This document shows positions 60,718 through 64,000 of a stretch of 64,000 nucleotides of DNA, one piece after another; position 1 is the first letter of the stretch; each line of letters starts with the position of its first letter. The notes below the pieces were generated by a model. The model was not told where the DNA came from and ran no database searches. It saw only the letters and a list, made by a program, of their open reading frames with translations. The stretch is from Cunninghamella blakesleeana (lineage: Eukaryota > Mucoromycota > Mucoromycetes > Mucorales > Cunninghamellaceae): the NCBI GenBank assembly GCA_017871115.1, contig JAFCIZ010000005.1, positions 1,906,501-1,970,500 on the forward strand, in the 5' to 3' direction. Made by a program: the position numbers and the translations under genes.

Positions 60718-62294
60718 GGATATGATTACGATGATTGATAATAATAAATATGATATTGAATAAGATGATAATATATACTCGATAATGTGCAATTGTTATA
60801 CATAATATTCACTTTTACCTACGTGCTTCGATTTGCGATGTTATATATATACATATATATATGATACTGAATAGGTTGATTACTTTCAAGGTCTTGAAAT
60901 ACTTCTTCAGATGATCTATTTCCAGCATTTTCATCAACATTTTCTTTATACCTTTATATAATTGACTTTCTGAGATAGAGAACTATATCATCATTACTAA
61001 TAACACTATCAAACTTGATATACGCATCATCTTTTATTTTATTTTATTTTTATTATATGCCAAAGTGTAAATTAGTATCATATATTGTTTAAATTTCCTA
61101 GTACAGTTATATTTTGTTTGACAATTTTAATTTTTATATAAACGATTATCTTTTTATAAAGTTGCATTATAGCTTCTATTTTATTCTAGGTAATTTTCGA
61201 ATGTATCTGATGGTATTCATTACTGGCCCATATTATCACACTAATACTTGTGTTTATTTATATGTATAATTATTTATGAATACCTTACTAATTAAATATT
61301 CTTTAACTAAAGCATAAATCATTTTCATGAATGATTGCCACATGCTTATTTTTTTCTTTTTTTATTATGATATACGTTTTCTTAGAATTTTTTTTTACTT
61401 TTAGTATGTATATTAGTTTGCGTATTTATTTCATTACACTTACATAATTAAATATATATATATAGTAATATTTATTTAATTTGTTACTCATTTCAATAAC
61501 ATTAATGAGGTTATATATATGTTAAGCTTGAAATAAAAATTAACTAAAAGCTAATGAGTCATATAGAGAAAAAACCAAATAATAAAAAATCAAATAATTG
61601 TATTTTAATAATAAAAAGATTAACGATATAAAAAAAAAAGAAAAGAGAGAGAATTTTTTTTTGCTTGAAGAAAAATTTAATTTTCAAATTTCTTATTTTG
61701 GCAAAAAGTATTTTTACTGCTATTTTATTTTATAAAAGCAATCAATAAAACTTTGCAGGTTTTTTATTTTTTTTTATTTTTTAGGGGAAAGAGAAGGGGA
61801 GTTCAATAGATATATAGTCTCTTTTTTTTTTTAAAAAAAAAAAAGTAATACTCGAAATGTATATATATATATATATTTTTGAATGGATAAATCTTTTTAT
61901 GGTATAAAAACTCGTCTTATAATAAAAGGGATCATAAATAAATAAATATAACACGTTCAAACGCCGTCAGAAAAAAAAAGAAAAGAGTAGAAAAGTATAG
62001 ACGATAACAAAAAAAAAAGGGTAAAATAGTACCAATTTATTAATAACTATATATTTAAAAAGAACAAGGAAAAGGAAAAGGGTGATCAAGTTAAAAAAGA
62101 AAAACGTTTAAACAAAGGTACCCGAAGTCCTTGTTTTATATATATAAAAAGAAAAGAAAAGCCTGGCGGGGTTTCAATAAACACCACTCGCCAAACCTAA
62201 AAAAAATAAAATAAAATAATGAATACGTCTTTTTTTTTTCTTCTCTTCTTTTCATCTTCTTTTTTATTTTATTTTTATAAAAACATACAATAAT
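59450..62294. other. 2.8 kb spacer between ISA2 and tropomyosin
   Basis: No intact gene. It contains broken coding-like patches: a minus-strand stretch at 60861-61031 and a plus or minus frame near 60343-60567. Toward the tropomyosin gene there is T11A12 at 61822-61844, purine-rich sequence, a GGCGGGG box at about 62165 and TAAACACCACTC at 62178-62189. The latter matches, inverted, the MCMBP bidirectional promoter. Confidence 0.45.
60861..61031 (-). pseudogene. Possible decayed coding segment
   Basis: Read on the minus strand it gives DDAYIKFDSVISNDDIVLYL, a stop after RKSII, and then in the same frame RYKENVDENAGNRSSEEVFQ, continuing to DLESNQPIQYH. The acidic, varied composition on both sides of one stop suggests a once-coding piece or an exon with a missed intron. 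No family recognised. Confidence 0.3.
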
Positions 62295-63015
62295 ATGGAA
62301 AAATTCAAGGAAGTAAGTTTAAATTAATATTATTATTATTGTAAATATTATTTTTATATTCTTCATTATATATTATTATACTTTAAATATATAAAAGCGT
62401 TTTCATGTGTAAATATATATATATGTATATATAAATATATATAAATATAATTAATTATTCTGATGATATTTTTATCATTATTATTTTTATTTGTTTATTT
62501 CTATTTATTTTATTTAGAAATTAGCTAGTCTTCGTACTGAAATTGATAGTGCCAATAAGCGTGCCGAAGAATTTGAAGAAAAAGCTAATGCTTTAGAAAC
62601 TCAACATAATCAAAAAGATGACGAACTTACTAATTTACAAGAACGTGCCAAGCTTTTGGAAGAACAACTTGAACAAGCCGAAACTGATTTAAAAGAAGCC
62701 AGTACCAAGTAAGTTTTAACGAAAGAATATGTGAGAGGAAGAGAGAGGAAGTAAAGAGAAGAAATAAAAATATAATATAATATTATATATGTATATATTA
62801 TATTTTAAATTCATTTTTTCTCATACTTTATTACTTTTTTTTAACGTTTCAGTTTCCGTGAAGCTGATTTACGTGCTGAACAACTTGGTAAAAAAGCCGT
62901 CAAATTGGAACAAGAAATAAAGACCTGGAAAAAGAAGAATGATGATTTGGAAGAAAAATTCAATGCTGTCAAGTCTGAAATGGCTGAATTAGAAAACCAA
63001 CTTGATAGTGTTTAA
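62295..63015 (+). CDS. Short fungal tropomyosin
   Basis: Coiled-coil protein that polymerises end to end along actin cables and regulates myosin and formin activity. Exons 62295-62312, 62518-62708 and 62853-63015 total 372 nt, 123 residues. The start MEKFKEKLASLRTEID followed by SANKRAEEFEEKANALE fits the N terminus of S. pombe Cdc8-type proteins, and heptads continue without proline to the end (LEQEIKTWKKKNDDLEEKFN, MAELENQLDSV). It is shorter than yeast Tpm2 (161) and Tpm1 (199), enough for about three actin-binding periods. First exon is only 18 nt. The upstream 130 bp hold a GGCGGGG box and TAAACACCACTC. Confidence 0.9.
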
Positions 63016-63274
63016 AAAAACAATAATCCAACTTCTCTCCTATGCTCCCCTTTCTCTTTTTTCCTCCTTTTTTAGTTTTATTTTTATATTTTTCATATCA
63101 ACACATATTTGAATAAATTATTTATTTAAAATTCAAGGTTATGATAATTTATTTCGTCATATAGATACATGTAAAGAGGAAAAGGATGAGAATAAAAAAG
63201 ATGATGATTATTTATATAGTTTATACGTTATATGTTATCATTGTTATTGTTTATTTTTTATTTTTTTTCGTTTT

Positions 63275-64000
63275 TTAAATTTGAGCAGCTAAATCAGGGC
63301 CATTACTAATAGGAACAACACCAGTGGGATTAATTTGAAGATGTGACATATAATAATGTTTTTTAATATGATCCATATTAACTGTAGCAGCCACACCAGG
63401 TTTTTGATAAATACGACGAGCCCATTTCAAAATATGAGGATAATCCTTTTCAATAGTTTTAATATTACATTTGAAATGTCCAACATAAACAGGATCAAAT
63501 CGAATCACGGTTGTCCATAAACGAATATCAGCTTCAGTAAAAGTATTGCCAACTAAATAATCGGTTTTACCAAGTTGTTCTTCGACTTTATCTAACCAAG
63601 TGAAAATATTAAACACATGATTTTCATCTAAAAATAAAAAATAATATATATATATATATAAATAAACAAATAATATATAAGGCTAAAAACTAAATAAACG
63701 CTAGTTTTTTTTTTTTTTAAAAAAAAAAAACTTACATGCTTGTTGAGTAGTTGCAAAACCAGATTTATAAACTCCATTATTAATATTATCATAGATGGGT
63801 GTATTCCAAGCGTCAATTTCTTTTTGTAAATGTTCAGGATAAAAATTGAGTTGTTTTTTATCTTCAGGAATAAATTCATTAAAAGCTGTGTTTAACATAC
63901 GAATAATTTCAGAACTTTCGTTATTGACTATAAAAAAGAATAAAAAGATAATCAACCCATTAATACATCTAGTTTATTTATATATTTAAATAAAATATGA
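63275..64000 (-). CDS. Glutathionyl-hydroquinone reductase (Ecm4/Xi-class GST), 3' part
   Basis: Omega-like GST that reduces glutathionyl-hydroquinones. Only the C-terminal part lies in the window: exons 63275-63627 and 63736-63927, with an intron from 63928 running past the right edge; the N-terminal thioredoxin fold and catalytic Cys-Pro-[WF]-[AC] are outside. Visible family features are SSEIIRMLNTAFNEF, LQKEIDAWNTPIYDNINNGV, KSGFATTQQAYE (joined across the intron), LDKVEEQLGKTDYLVGN, TEADIRLWTTVIRFDPVYV, CNIKTIEKDYPHILKWARRI and VNMDHIKKHYYMSH, all in the Xi-class order. It ends at the stop 63275-63277. Its last intron contains a T14A12 palindrome. Confidence 0.93.

Noticed and set aside
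1..64000. CRISPR arrays, rRNA and tRNA genes
   Set aside because: No regularly spaced direct repeats, no rRNA-like GC-rich tracts and no B-box (GGTTCRANNCC) with a foldable tRNA partner were noticed on either strand. A tRNA scan would be more reliable than my reading.

Overview
The window is nuclear DNA of a filamentous-type fungus, most likely an early-diverging one (Mucoromycota, probably a Mucorales relative). The reasons are about 100 short, AT-rich GT-AG introns in 21 protein genes, very AT-rich spacers with long T/A homopolymers, Asn/His/Ser low-complexity coding tracts, and a fungal gene set (Nhp6, Ipi1, Ecm4 and MET12/13-type MTHFR). The species is not identifiable from sequence alone. 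All gene models were spliced by hand from GT-AG sites and family motifs. For every complete model except the TUTase, the exon sum is a multiple of three.

Layout from left to right: ornithine aminotransferase (+, 1162-2822); MLH1 mismatch repair protein (-, 3116-6760, 15 exons); a 2.2 kb spacer; a Cid1-like terminal nucleotidyltransferase (+, 8978-11789); Ipi1/TEX10 (+, 12074-15625, 14 exons); MCM-binding protein (-, 17352-19855), divergent from an unrecognised low-complexity protein (+, 20214-22119). Next come two small secreted cysteine-rich paralogues facing away from each other (-, 22758-23143; + 24499-24792). Their promoters are near-identical arms of a 239-bp inverted repeat. Then MTHFR (+, 25762-28267); Nhp6-type HMG-box protein (-, 29180-29780); a five-module fasciclin membrane protein (-, 30929-33554); an MFS transporter (-, 34067-35975); mitochondrial bS18m (-, 36299-37301); a STIMATE-family membrane protein (+, 39198-40451); PP5 phosphatase (-, 41090-43706); a LARP4-type La protein (+, 44667-48629); elongation factor 2 (+, 49800-53000); ADP/ATP carrier (-, 55767-57300); Isa2 (+, 58635-59449); a short tropomyosin (+, 62295-63015); and the 3' part of an Ecm4-type glutathionyl-hydroquinone reductase (-, 63275 to the window edge).

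Most genes are housekeeping: translation and ribosome assembly (EF2, Ipi1, bS18m, LARP4), DNA and chromatin maintenance (MLH1, MCMBP, Nhp6), mitochondria (AAC, Isa2, bS18m), amino-acid and one-carbon metabolism (OAT, MTHFR), RNA tailing and the cytoskeleton. They do not form a pathway cluster. The two least ordinary things are (1) the divergent secreted-protein pair, with almost identical promoters but strongly diverged coding regions, and (2) a predicted 2-nucleotide microexon that is needed to build the start of EF2. Further items are a possible in-frame alternative splice of a 468-codon low-complexity block in LARP4, recurrent T(n)A(n) palindromes and GC-box-like elements upstream of starts, and faint coding relics in four of the large spacers.
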